A stretch of DNA of 7,780 nt from Bacteroidales bacterium (GCA_031286005.1 JAITVC010000159.1:1-7780), one strand, 5' to 3'. Positions 1-6,271 are shown, counted from the first letter of the stretch. Notes: generated by a model from the sequence alone, not told the origin. A program made the numbers and translations.

Positions 1-573
1 GGTGTTAATGCACTATTGCACAGAGATTATTACCAACCCTCGCCGATAAGAGTTTTCATTTTTGATGATCGGGTTGAAATCCATTCGCCGGGCATACTTC
101 CGCATTCGGTTACCGAACAAAGTATGAAACGAGGCATTTCAAACCCTCGAAACAAATTGCTTTTCGACAATGCCAAATTCATATTGCCCTACACCGGCGT
201 AGGAAGTGGTGTTGTTCGTGCCTTGAAAAGTTATGATCATATCACATTCAACAATGACCACATAACAGAAGAGTTCGTTGCAATCATTCGTCGTTCGGAA
301 AGCAATAACAATGATAGTACAGCAATTGATGCCGATAATGGCGGAATAAATGACCTTATAAACGACCCGATAAACGACCTTATAAATGACCCGATAAAAG
401 CTAAAATCATAGCTATGATAAAGCGAAAACCCAATATAAACTACGATGAACTTGCAATACAAACAGAAGTTTCAATATCTACTGTTAAAAGGCATATTCA
501 ACAACTCAAATCAAAAGGCATTATCGAACGCTTTGGCTCAAAGAAAACAGGCGGTTATCGCATAAAAAACTAA
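1..573 (+). CDS. AlbA_2/RecG-like ATP-binding transcriptional regulator, C-terminal part
   Basis: Partial gene: the reading frame is open from the first base of the window and stops with TAA at 571-573. The frame begins GVNALLHRDYYQPSPIRVF, which matches the NALxHRDY motif of the HATPase-like domain in the family often annotated as 'ATP-dependent DNA helicase RecG-related' or 'AlbA_2 putative DNA-binding domain' proteins. VEIHSPGILP and LPYTGVGSGVVRALK are further motifs of that domain. A low-complexity linker of IND(L/P) repeats follows, then a winged-helix segment (YDELAIQTEVSISTVKRHIQQLKSKGIIERFGSKKTGGY) that should bind DNA. The AlbA_2 N terminus lies outside the window, so the apparent TTG start at 16 is not the real start. 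The next gene begins 3 bp after the stop, so the two were probably co-transcribed. Members are commonly found near restriction or defence genes; the exact role and ligand are unknown. The visible part looks intact. Confidence 0.8.
   Translation, partial: GVNALLHRDYYQPSPIRVFIFDDRVEIHSPGILPHSVTEQSMKRGISNPRNKLLFDNAKFILPYTGVGSGVVRALKSYDHITFNNDHITEEFVAIIRRSESNNNDSTAIDADNGGINDLINDPINDLINDPIKAKIIAMIKRKPNINYDELAIQTEVSISTVKRHIQQLKSKGIIERFGSKKTGGYRIKN
346..393 (+). repeat. Four 12-bp in-frame tandem units (IND-L/P linker)
   Basis: Four consecutive 12-bp units of the form ATAAAYGACCYK encode IND-L, IND-P, IND-L, IND-P between the ATP-binding domain and the winged helix. The units alternate, giving a 24-bp higher-order period. 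Similar Asn-Asp-rich linkers (NDTVNDTV type) occur in this regulator family. The unit count is likely to vary by slippage without a frame change, because the unit is a multiple of three. Confidence 0.85.
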
Positions 574-576
574 CAA

Positions 577-964
577 ATGGCACTAAGTTGGAACGAAATA
601 AAAGGCAGAGCATTAAAATTCTCAAAAGAATGGGCAAACACGTCAAACGAAGATGCAGACGCAAAACCTTTCTTAGACGCATTCTTTGATGTATTTGGCA
701 TTACACGAAAGAAAATCGGGACCTTCGAACATCGAGTAAAAAAACTTTCAGAAGCAGACGGTTATATTGATCTGCTTTGGAAAGGCACAATCCTTATAGA
801 AATGAAAAGTCGAGGCAAAAATCTTGACAAAGCATTTACACAAGCAAAAGAATACACTCAAGGTCTCAAAGAACACGAACCGAATGGAATTTCTATTCGG
901 ACTCTACGAAAAATATACCGCCAACCTTTTAACCCAAGCAAAACCCAAAAAATCCAAAAAATAG
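577..964 (+). pseudogene. MmeI-like type IIL restriction-modification enzyme, internally deleted remnant
   Basis: The first ~97 codons, from ATG 577, match the N terminus of the MmeI-like nuclease-methyltransferase family: MALSWNEIKGRALKFSKEW, then a PD-(D/E)xK-type motif D65-x9-E75-x-K77 in YIDLLWKGTILIEMK. This spacing is the same as that known for MmeI (D70, E80, K82). After about KEHE (near 880) the similarity stops in this frame. In the +1 frame from 884, MEFLFGLYEKYT and a Lys-rich tail run to a TAG at 962-964, which matches the extreme C terminus of the same family. Family members are about 900 residues or more, so the helical spacer, the whole SAM-dependent methyltransferase domain and the target recognition domain have been lost. 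The join also shifts the frame. Read straight through, the N-terminal frame continues to 1023 and overlaps the next gene, but that tail is meaningless. A methylation or restriction function is not expected. Confidence 0.8.
880..900. repeat. Short inverted repeat at the deletion junction
   Basis: Arms CCGAAT (880-885) and ATTCGG (895-900) are perfectly complementary. The inner bases extend the stem to 9 bp, including one G-T pair, around a 3-base loop. It sits at the 5' edge of the C-terminal MmeI-like fragment, immediately after the inferred deletion point. It may be part of the original coding sequence or may have favoured the deletion. No T run follows, so it is not a convincing terminator. 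Confidence 0.45.
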
Positions 965-985
965 CAACATTCTTAAAATTTCCGT

Positions 986-1671
986 ATGAAAAAATTAGTT
1001 GTTTTCACCGGTTCCGGAATTAGTGCAGAATCCGGCATTGCCACGTTTCGGGCGAGTGATGGATTGTGGGCCAATTATCGCGTTGAGGATGTTTGCACAC
1101 CGGAAGCATTACAAAATAATCGAAAGCAAGTCATTGAATTTTACAACATGCGGCGAAAGGAAGTTCTGACCAAACAACCCAATGCCGCACATTTGGGCTT
1201 GAAAGAGTTAGAGAAAGATTTCGATGTTCAAATTATCACACAAAACATCGACGATTTGCACGAACGTGCAGAAAGTAAGCACGTGTTGCACCTACACGGC
1301 GAAATCTGTAAACTATGCAGTTCAAACGATGTTTCGCAAACCGTAACACTCAACGACTGGGAACAAAAATTAGACACTCGACATTCCGATGGCTCTTTGC
1401 TCCGCCCGTTTATCGTGTTTTTTAGCGAGCAAGTGCTGATGCTTGAACGTGCGATAGATATTACCACAACTGCAGATATTTTGTAGTAATCGGAACATCG
1501 CTACAAGTCTATCTGGCCGCATCGTTGTCGAACTACGTTCGTCCAAACGTGCCGATATATGTGACCGATCCGAACGTTCCTGCAATATCGTTTCAGAAAA
1601 GTCCATTGCATATTATTCAGAAATCCGCCACAGAAGGGATTGTTGAGCTTATAAACACCGTTAAAAGATAA
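986..1671 (+). pseudogene. cobB: CobB/SIRT5-like NAD-dependent protein deacylase, frameshifted
   Basis: Sirtuin fold motifs are in order from ATG 986: GSGISAESGIATFR (residues 9-22, NAD loop), FYNMRR with Y53 and R56 (the Tyr-x-x-Arg pair that selects acidic acyl groups in SIRT5/CobB-type enzymes), TQNIDDLHERA (85-95) and HLHGE with the catalytic His104. The frame ends early at TAG 1484-1486 after TADIL. Starting at 1483, the other frame gives VVIGTSLQVY, then VPIYVTDPNVPAISF and a C terminus ending at TAA 1669-1671. One extra T in the run at 1479-1482 would restore a continuous protein of about 228 residues, the normal length for the family. Several usually conserved positions also differ: G96 to E, R111 to C, the Gly of WFGE to S147, and Pro to Leu at 151 and at 1513-1515. 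The ancestral residues are inferred from family memory. A sequencing indel could explain the frameshift but not these changes. Confidence 0.85.
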
Positions 1672-1746
1672 AAGACTATATTCGCCATTGCAAACAATAA
1701 ATTCAACTGCCATCTCAAAAAAATACTGTATATCACTTTTTTTTCG

Positions 1747-1754
1747 TACCTTTG
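1747..1754 (+). promoter_or_regulatory. Bacteroidetes -7 promoter element (TACCTTTG)
   Basis: TACCTTTG is a perfect match to the Bacteroidetes housekeeping-sigma -7 consensus TAnnTTTG and lies 21 bp before the ATG at 1776. No clear TTTG -33 element is seen about 20 bp upstream, so only the -7 half is supported. The implied transcription start, around 1758-1762, leaves a very short leader. It also rules out the in-frame TTG at 1752 as a start codon, because that codon lies inside the promoter element. Confidence 0.65.
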
Positions 1755-1775
1755 CAAAAACAAAAACTGAGTATC

Positions 1776-2975
1776 ATGAAATTTGACCCTGCCTCCAACA
1801 TTCAAGACCTGCTCCAATTCGGAGAATTTGGCGATGTGAATCCGTCTATTACGGATTCTGCAACTTACACATTTTTAGAAGCACGTGCGATGACCGACAC
1901 GTTTACGGGCGACCAAGCCGGATGCTATTTGTATTCGCGCCACTGGAACCCAAGTAACAAATACCTTTCCGATGCTTTGGCAGCGATGGAAGGCACGCCC
2001 GCAGGCTGGGTTACAGCTTCGGGAATGGCAGCCATCACCTGCGCCATCATGCAATGTGTGAAGGCAGGAGATCATATCATTTCGAGCATGACCACCTACG
2101 GTGGCACATTTGCATTTCTGAAAAATTACTTGCCCAAATTCAACATCGAAACCACGTTTTTAGATACCACCGATTTGGATGCTGTAAAGAAAGCTATTCG
2201 TCCGAATACCAAATTGATTTACACGGAAACAATGAACAACCCGTTGTTGCAAATTAGCGATATTCCTGCACTTTCGGAAATTTGTAAGGCCAACAATTTA
2301 AAGTTGATTGTAGATAACACCTTCACGCCGATGATTGTTTCGCCCTACAAATGGGGAGCAGATGTGGTTGTATATTCCATGACAAAATTCATCAACGGCA
2401 AAAACGATTGCGTAGCCGGTGCTATTTGTGCATCGGAAGAGTTTATCAATTCGTTGATTGACGTGAACAGCGGAACAGCCATGTTGTTAGGCCCTGTGCT
2501 CGACCCGTTGCGCTCGTCAAACATCCTCAAAAATTTGCATACCCTGCATATCCGCATGAAACAACATAGCCACAATGCAGCCTATTTAGCTAAAAAGTTT
2601 AAATCTATCGGCCTAAAATGCAACTATCCGGGAGAGCCAGATCATCGTGATTACGACTTGCTCAAGCGCATAATGAATGCGGATTTCGGTTTCGGCGGCA
2701 TGATTGCCATTGATATGGAAACCGCAGAGCGTGCCAACAAATTGATGGAATTGATGCAAGAAAAAGGCGTAGGCTATTTAGCCGTGAGTTTAGGCTATTT
2801 CAAAACCCTGTTCAGTAACTCCGGAAAAAGCACATCCTCCGAAATTCCGGAGGATGTACAAAAAGCAATGGGCATGTCGGAAGGCTTGATTCGTTTTTCC
2901 GTTGGTCTGGACAACGATATTGACCGCACCTTCCAAACCATTCATGCGTGTTTAAAGGAATTGAAATACGTATAA
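1776..2975 (+). CDS. PLP-dependent trans-sulfuration enzyme (methionine gamma-lyase/cystathionine gamma-synthase-like)
   Basis: A 399-residue Cys/Met-metabolism PLP enzyme (fold type I), predicted cytosolic, acting on sulfur amino acids or homoserine esters. Numbered from ATG 1776: YSRHWNPSN with Y53 and R55 (contacts to the PLP phosphate of the neighbouring subunit), ASGMAAI (81-87, phosphate loop), Y108 stacking on PLP, VDNTF with D180 (pyridine nitrogen), YSMTKF with the Schiff-base lysine K204, and LIRFSVGL with the substrate-carboxylate arginine R373. Length is normal for the family. The active-site Cys typical of true methionine gamma-lyases (TLYGC) is replaced by Gly (TTYGG, G110). Cystathionine gamma-synthase, cystathionine lyase or sulfhydrylase activity is therefore equally possible; the exact substrate is not settled. 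The ATG at 1776 was chosen over a TTG at 1752 because the TTG overlaps the promoter. The gene looks intact, is probably monocistronic, and is followed at once by a terminator-like palindrome. Confidence 0.9.
   Translation: MKFDPASNIQDLLQFGEFGDVNPSITDSATYTFLEARAMTDTFTGDQAGCYLYSRHWNPSNKYLSDALAAMEGTPAGWVTASGMAAITCAIMQCVKAGDHIISSMTTYGGTFAFLKNYLPKFNIETTFLDTTDLDAVKKAIRPNTKLIYTETMNNPLLQISDIPALSEICKANNLKLIVDNTFTPMIVSPYKWGADVVVYSMTKFINGKNDCVAGAICASEEFINSLIDVNSGTAMLLGPVLDPLRSSNILKNLHTLHIRMKQHSHNAAYLAKKFKSIGLKCNYPGEPDHRDYDLLKRIMNADFGFGGMIAIDMETAERANKLMELMQEKGVGYLAVSLGYFKTLFSNSGKSTSSEIPEDVQKAMGMSEGLIRFSVGLDNDIDRTFQTIHACLKELKYV
2832..2857. repeat. Perfect 10-bp inverted repeat inside the PLP enzyme gene
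   Basis: ACATCCTCCG (2832-2841) and CGGAGGATGT (2848-2857) are exact reverse complements around the 6-base loop AAATTC. They lie in the codons for TSSEIPEDV near the end of the gene. No T run follows, so it is not a standard terminator. The encoded peptide resembles the conserved family sequence, so the hairpin may simply reflect codon choice. Confidence 0.75.
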
Positions 2976-2976
2976 C

Positions 2977-3002
2977 GTAGGGGCGGGTACGCCCGCCCTT
3001 AT
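2977..3002. repeat. GC-rich palindromic repeat, intergenic copy
   Basis: Starts GTAGGGGCGGG and ends CGCCCGCCCTTAT around a TACG-like centre. The 5' border GTAGGGGCG is identical to that of the perfect palindrome at 7731-7758, and the 3' border (CGCCCTTAT versus CGCCCCTAC) is nearly so. The centres differ. Two copies sharing borders within 5 kb suggest a dispersed family. This copy starts one base after the stop codon of the PLP enzyme gene. Confidence 0.7.
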
Positions 3003-3010
3003 ATGATTTA
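2981..3010 (+). terminator. Probable Rho-independent terminator between convergent genes
   Basis: A 7-bp all-G/C stem, GGGCGGG (2981-2987) with CCCGCCC (2992-2998), has a 4-base loop and is followed by TTATATGATTTA. The T-rich tail is on the + strand side, so it best serves the PLP enzyme transcript. On the - strand the hairpin could still slow read-through from btuG, but no T run follows it there. It is formed by the palindromic repeat, so the repeat may have been recruited as the terminator. Confidence 0.6.
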
Positions 3011-4069
3011 TTTCAACACTACAATCTTCTTTGGCCATAAACCTACAGGAAACTCAAAACGTTTAACACCTGTTTTGTCAAAGGCAAACACCTTGCCATC
3101 GCCAATATAGTCAGCATTCGACAAATAAATATCTTCGTTTTCGATATTCACGTTGAGGCCGTAGGGTGTTTGAATCAGACTTGGGTCAGCAATAAAACCA
3201 GCGCTGACTGTGATTTCGGTTTCGGTGTCAAATGCGATATACTGGCTTTGTCCGGTAGCGAAATCGTGATTATACATATAGGCTATGGAACCTTTCATTA
3301 CAAAATCGGCCGGAGTGATATTAGCAAATGTTTTATCAAACGTATTGGTTGATGTATTAATACGATTCAAGCTATACGGTATTTTATCATAATTTCCACG
3401 ACAACCCACGATCACGTCGCCATTGGCATTTACTCCGATAGAGAATGGGTTTTTACCTACGGTGATTTTTTGAGTCTCTGTGAATGTGGCTAAATCAATA
3501 ACAGAAACAGTACTGTCGTAATCGGCGCCAACCAAATAATTCATACCTCCGGAATTGGTAACGTAGGCAGAACCTTTGCTAATGCAAATGTTTTCGGGAT
3601 TGCTGCCTACTTTAACATAACCTTCAATAGCTAATGAAGCCGTATCTAATTTGGCCACATGTCCATCAAAACAAACAATGTAAACTTTTCCATTGTGGCT
3701 GGTCATGCCGTGCGGTTCGCGGATATTTGTGCCATCGGTTAAGGAAATTGTTTCGATGGATTTGAGAGATAAATCTGTGATTTCAACAGTGGAAGAGAAG
3801 CCAACAGTGATATAAATCTTTCCACCGTAGATTAATATATCATTGGCAATATCGCCCAACTGACGGCCATTTTGTTCAAAAAACAGGTCTTGAGTAACGG
3901 TTCCGGAATCCAAGTCATAATACGATATAGAGGCATTATTCATCATGCGTAAGCCTTCGTTTAATACGAGCAGTCCGGAATCGGGCGTTGGTTGATGATT
4001 GTTGTCGTTGTTTTTGTCGCAAGCCATAAAGACGGTGGCCAAGAGTGCAAAATAGAGAATTTTTTTCAT
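3008..4069 (-). CDS. btuG: BtuG-like cobalamin-binding surface lipoprotein (YncE/DUF5074-type beta-propeller)
   Basis: A 353-residue lipoprotein: MKKILYFALLATVFMAC is a signal peptide with a lipobox ending at Cys17, followed by an Asn/Asp-rich linker (DKNNDNN) that fits a tether on the outer surface. The rest is a series of short beta-rich repeats of YncE type: LLVLNEG, GKIYITVGFSSTVEITDL, HNGKVYIVCFDGHVAKLDT, GSAYVTNSGG, STVSVIDLATF, GDVIVGCRGNYD, EDIYLSNADY. These are consistent with a seven-bladed propeller. In Bacteroides thetaiotaomicron, BtuG proteins of this type bind cobalamin extremely tightly and cap BtuB. Here the gene starts 26 bp after the btuB stop, on the same strand and under the same riboswitch, which supports that role. 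Without this context the fold alone would only say 'YncE-like'. It is intact and ends 32 bp from the convergent PLP enzyme gene. Confidence 0.8.
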   Translation of the reverse strand: MKKILYFALLATVFMACDKNNDNNHQPTPDSGLLVLNEGLRMMNNASISYYDLDSGTVTQDLFFEQNGRQLGDIANDILIYGGKIYITVGFSSTVEITDLSLKSIETISLTDGTNIREPHGMTSHNGKVYIVCFDGHVAKLDTASLAIEGYVKVGSNPENICISKGSAYVTNSGGMNYLVGADYDSTVSVIDLATFTETQKITVGKNPFSIGVNANGDVIVGCRGNYDKIPYSLNRINTSTNTFDKTFANITPADFVMKGSIAYMYNHDFATGQSQYIAFDTETEITVSAGFIADPSLIQTPYGLNVNIENEDIYLSNADYIGDGKVFAFDKTGVKRFEFPVGLWPKKIVVLK

Positions 4070-4095
4070 GTTTTTTATATTTTATTGGTTAATAA

Positions 4096-6168
4096 TTAAT
4101 CGTTTGATAGCCTTTCAGAGGCGCGGTTTTTGCGTCTATTAGCGTCCATTTTAATAGAAGCAAGCCGCGCCTTGAAGGTTAGTCTATAATGCCGTCCGGG
4201 CATAGGATAATAAGCTACAACATCGTAATTCTTATTGGTGAAATTTAAAACCTCAAATGCAACACGAATATGGAGGTGTTGGATAGGGATGTTTTTAGAG
4301 AAGGATATGCTGTGGTCAAAATAAGGCTCCAAGCGGTTAGTGGCCGAATTAGTGCTTAATTTATAACGTTCGCCCGAAAACAACAGCCCGTATTGAACGG
4401 TGAGCCACGTGTTTGTGCCTACAATTACACTTCCCGAATGTTTGGGGGTGTAAGGGATTTGGTGATTGAAGTTTGTAGCCGTTGGACGGCTAACGTCGAT
4501 GGCATTTTGAAGAGAATAATTGATTTCGCCAAACACATCCCATTGTTTATTGATGTCAATACCCGCTTTGCAAACAACATCAAGGCCAAGTACGTCCACT
4601 TGTCCGATATTGGTCATGGTCCATTCAAATATATGTGTAGGAATAGCCACAATTTTATCCGACACTTTGTTGAAATAGCCATCTACAGAAACAACAAAAT
4701 AGCTTTTTTCTTGCATAGCATGTTCGTAGGTAAATCCCATATTCCATTGATGGGTAAGCTCCGGAAGCAGTTTAGTGTTTCCATTGTTTGTGTAGTAGAG
4801 TTCGTTGAACGTAGGTATGCGATACGTTTGTTTGAAGAATGCACGAGCCGAGAAGTAAGGACGTTTATGGTGTTGATAATTGGCTCCAAATGTAGGCGAA
4901 AGTTTTTGTCTGTTTATGGCCACAGCAGTAGCTTTGGCTTCTTCAAAGGTTGCCGTTTGTAAGATATTGCCATATAAGAGCAACGAACGCCATTTGTAGT
5001 TTAGTGCTAAATTTGTTAAGGAAGTCAGCCGAGTGGGATAAGCATATTGTCGTAGGTTAGAGCCAATCTTGTTATACACTATATCACTGCTTAAAGAGCC
5101 TTTAAAGCCATATATCCTGCGGCTTTGGATAGCTCCTGAGCCAAACCATTCTATTTGCGAAAACTGATTATCCAATGGTCTTACGGCATTGAAATTATAG
5201 TCGACATAACGGTTGTCTTGATCTGAAACTTTGGCATTGAATAGAATATGGGTACTATCTTGAAATTGATAACTGTATTGCCCTTGCACCGCAAATTCCT
5301 TGTCTTTCAATTCCTGATTGTTGGGTATTACATTATAAAGAATCACGGCGCCGGGCAATTGGCGGTAGCTGTCATAATAATTTGCTTTGATAAAATAACG
5401 ATGCTTGGCGGCACCAAAACTTTGCCATTTTAAGTTGAGACGATAGATTTCGACCTCAGAATTGCTGCGGGTTTCGGTGGTTGTGATTTGCCCGTTGACT
5501 AACTTAAATCCGTAGTCTCCTTTAGACTTTTGATAATCGGCATTTAACGAAACGAGATGTTTGTTGCCCACACGTTGATAAAGGCCTAATTGAGGATTGA
5601 ACAATCCGAAAGAACCTGTTTTTAGTGATAGTTCTACTTGGGTTTGGCCGTTTAATACAAACGTTGGAGCTGATTCCATCAGGCTTAATTGAGTGGACTT
5701 GGCATAATAGGAGGCTGTTTGCAAATTCGTTGAATAGTTGTCGTTGGACAGACGTATCTCGTTGACGTTATCTAATGTATACTTACTAAGGTCTATTTGT
5801 CCGTTGGTGGCATTGGATGTAGGGATTAGGTCTATGAGTACGCCTGTATGTGAAGCACTAAACCCTCTCACAGATACTGTTTTTAGGCCTCCAATCCCCC
5901 CGTAGTCTTTCACCGTAGCACCGGCAAAATACTTCACGGCATCTGATAGCTGAATGGCATTTAGGCGTTCGAGACTATTTATATTCAATGCTTGCAGTTG
6001 GCCGATATTTGCTTTAATTCGAGGACGAGGTGCGGCGGAAATGGTAACGCCGGATAAATCCTGAACACTGTCTAACGATTGAGCCAATAGATGAAAAGAA
6101 ACACCTTGCATTAAGAATAATCCTAATGCAAGTTTTTTAAGAGATGGTAAAAAATAGTTTCCTTTCAT
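4096..6168 (-). CDS. btuB: BtuB-like TonB-dependent cobalamin transporter
   Basis: About 690 residues from ATG at 6168-6166. The signal peptide MKGNYFLPSLKKLALGLFLMQGVSFHLLA is probably cut before QS. A TonB-box-like segment (LSGVTISA, 38-45) follows, then a plug domain with VKYFAGATVKDYGGIGG and TVSVRGFSASHTGVLID (about 77-114) and NGQIDLSKYTLDNVNEIRLS. The remainder is an outer-membrane beta-barrel ending near MPGRHYRLTFKA. The upstream cobalamin riboswitch and the downstream btuG identify the substrate as cobalamin or a related corrinoid. A longer form from TTG at 6222 was rejected: it would put a charged non-signal stretch before the signal peptide. The A-rich sequence just before the ATG is typical of Bacteroidetes starts. 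Oddities: the C terminus runs about 20 basic residues past the last aromatic barrel strand, and the usual DG of the plug motif 'LIDGxP' is DL here. Confidence 0.88.
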   Translation of the reverse strand: MKGNYFLPSLKKLALGLFLMQGVSFHLLAQSLDSVQDLSGVTISAAPRPRIKANIGQLQALNINSLERLNAIQLSDAVKYFAGATVKDYGGIGGLKTVSVRGFSASHTGVLIDLIPTSNATNGQIDLSKYTLDNVNEIRLSNDNYSTNLQTASYYAKSTQLSLMESAPTFVLNGQTQVELSLKTGSFGLFNPQLGLYQRVGNKHLVSLNADYQKSKGDYGFKLVNGQITTTETRSNSEVEIYRLNLKWQSFGAAKHRYFIKANYYDSYRQLPGAVILYNVIPNNQELKDKEFAVQGQYSYQFQDSTHILFNAKVSDQDNRYVDYNFNAVRPLDNQFSQIEWFGSGAIQSRRIYGFKGSLSSDIVYNKIGSNLRQYAYPTRLTSLTNLALNYKWRSLLLYGNILQTATFEEAKATAVAINRQKLSPTFGANYQHHKRPYFSARAFFKQTYRIPTFNELYYTNNGNTKLLPELTHQWNMGFTYEHAMQEKSYFVVSVDGYFNKVSDKIVAIPTHIFEWTMTNIGQVDVLGLDVVCKAGIDINKQWDVFGEINYSLQNAIDVSRPTATNFNHQIPYTPKHSGSVIVGTNTWLTVQYGLLFSGERYKLSTNSATNRLEPYFDHSISFSKNIPIQHLHIRVAFEVLNFTNKNYDVVAYYPMPGRHYRLTFKARLASIKMDANRRKNRASERLSND

Positions 6169-6271
6169 CGTTTTTTTGTTTTTTTCGTGAACAAAAGATG
6201 AAAGATAAAACAAGAACTGCAAGGCTCTGATTTAGTCTTTAGCTTCAATCCACGAAAGCTCTTAACTGTTG
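6169..6271 (-). promoter_or_regulatory. btuB leader / candidate riboswitch expression platform
   Basis: This roughly 100-base untranslated stretch links the riboswitch aptamer to the btuB ATG. On the - strand it contains TTTCGTG (complement of 6251-6257), which can pair over 7 bp with CACGAAA (complement of 6183-6189) just upstream of the A-rich start region. A competing local hairpin AGCTT/AAGCT (6241-6245 with 6256-6260) shares bases with the first arm. These mutually exclusive pairings could form a translational on/off switch, but no classic terminator with a T run is visible. Low confidence in the mechanism. Confidence 0.35.

Noticed and set aside
346..393. CRISPR-like repeats
   Set aside because: The units are 12 bp, directly adjacent with no spacers, and encode an in-frame linker.
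577..1023. A single intact 148-residue protein across this frame
   Set aside because: Only the first ~97 residues resemble a known family. The tail after 880 is out of frame with the true C-terminal fragment (ending at 962-964), and it overlaps the sirtuin start by 38 bp.
1307..1318. CKLC in the sirtuin as half of a zinc-binding site
   Set aside because: The spacing from the catalytic His does not match the zinc cysteines of other sirtuins. No second CxxC is present, and the second Cys sits where an Arg is expected.
986..1671. Sirtuin as a defence-type SIR2 NADase beside a restriction gene
   Set aside because: The motifs (FYNMRR, HLHGE, about 228 residues) are those of housekeeping CobB/SIRT5-like deacylases, with no extra effector or sensor domain.
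1717..1744. A-run/T-run pair as a terminator of the sirtuin gene
   Set aside because: The stem would be A-T only with a long loop; it lies just before the promoter of the next gene and is better seen as AT-rich promoter DNA.
1752..1775. TTG start extending the PLP enzyme by 8 residues
   Set aside because: The TTG lies inside the TACCTTTG -7 promoter element, so it would not be transcribed; the ATG at 1776 gives the usual N terminus and length.
4393..4962. A 189-residue + strand reading frame inside btuB
   Set aside because: It is antisense to a clearly coding barrel region, has no recognisable domain and no promoter or start signals.
6169..6222. TTG start extending BtuB by 18 residues
   Set aside because: It would place a charged stretch before a clear signal peptide; the ATG at 6168 has the A-rich leader typical of Bacteroidetes starts.
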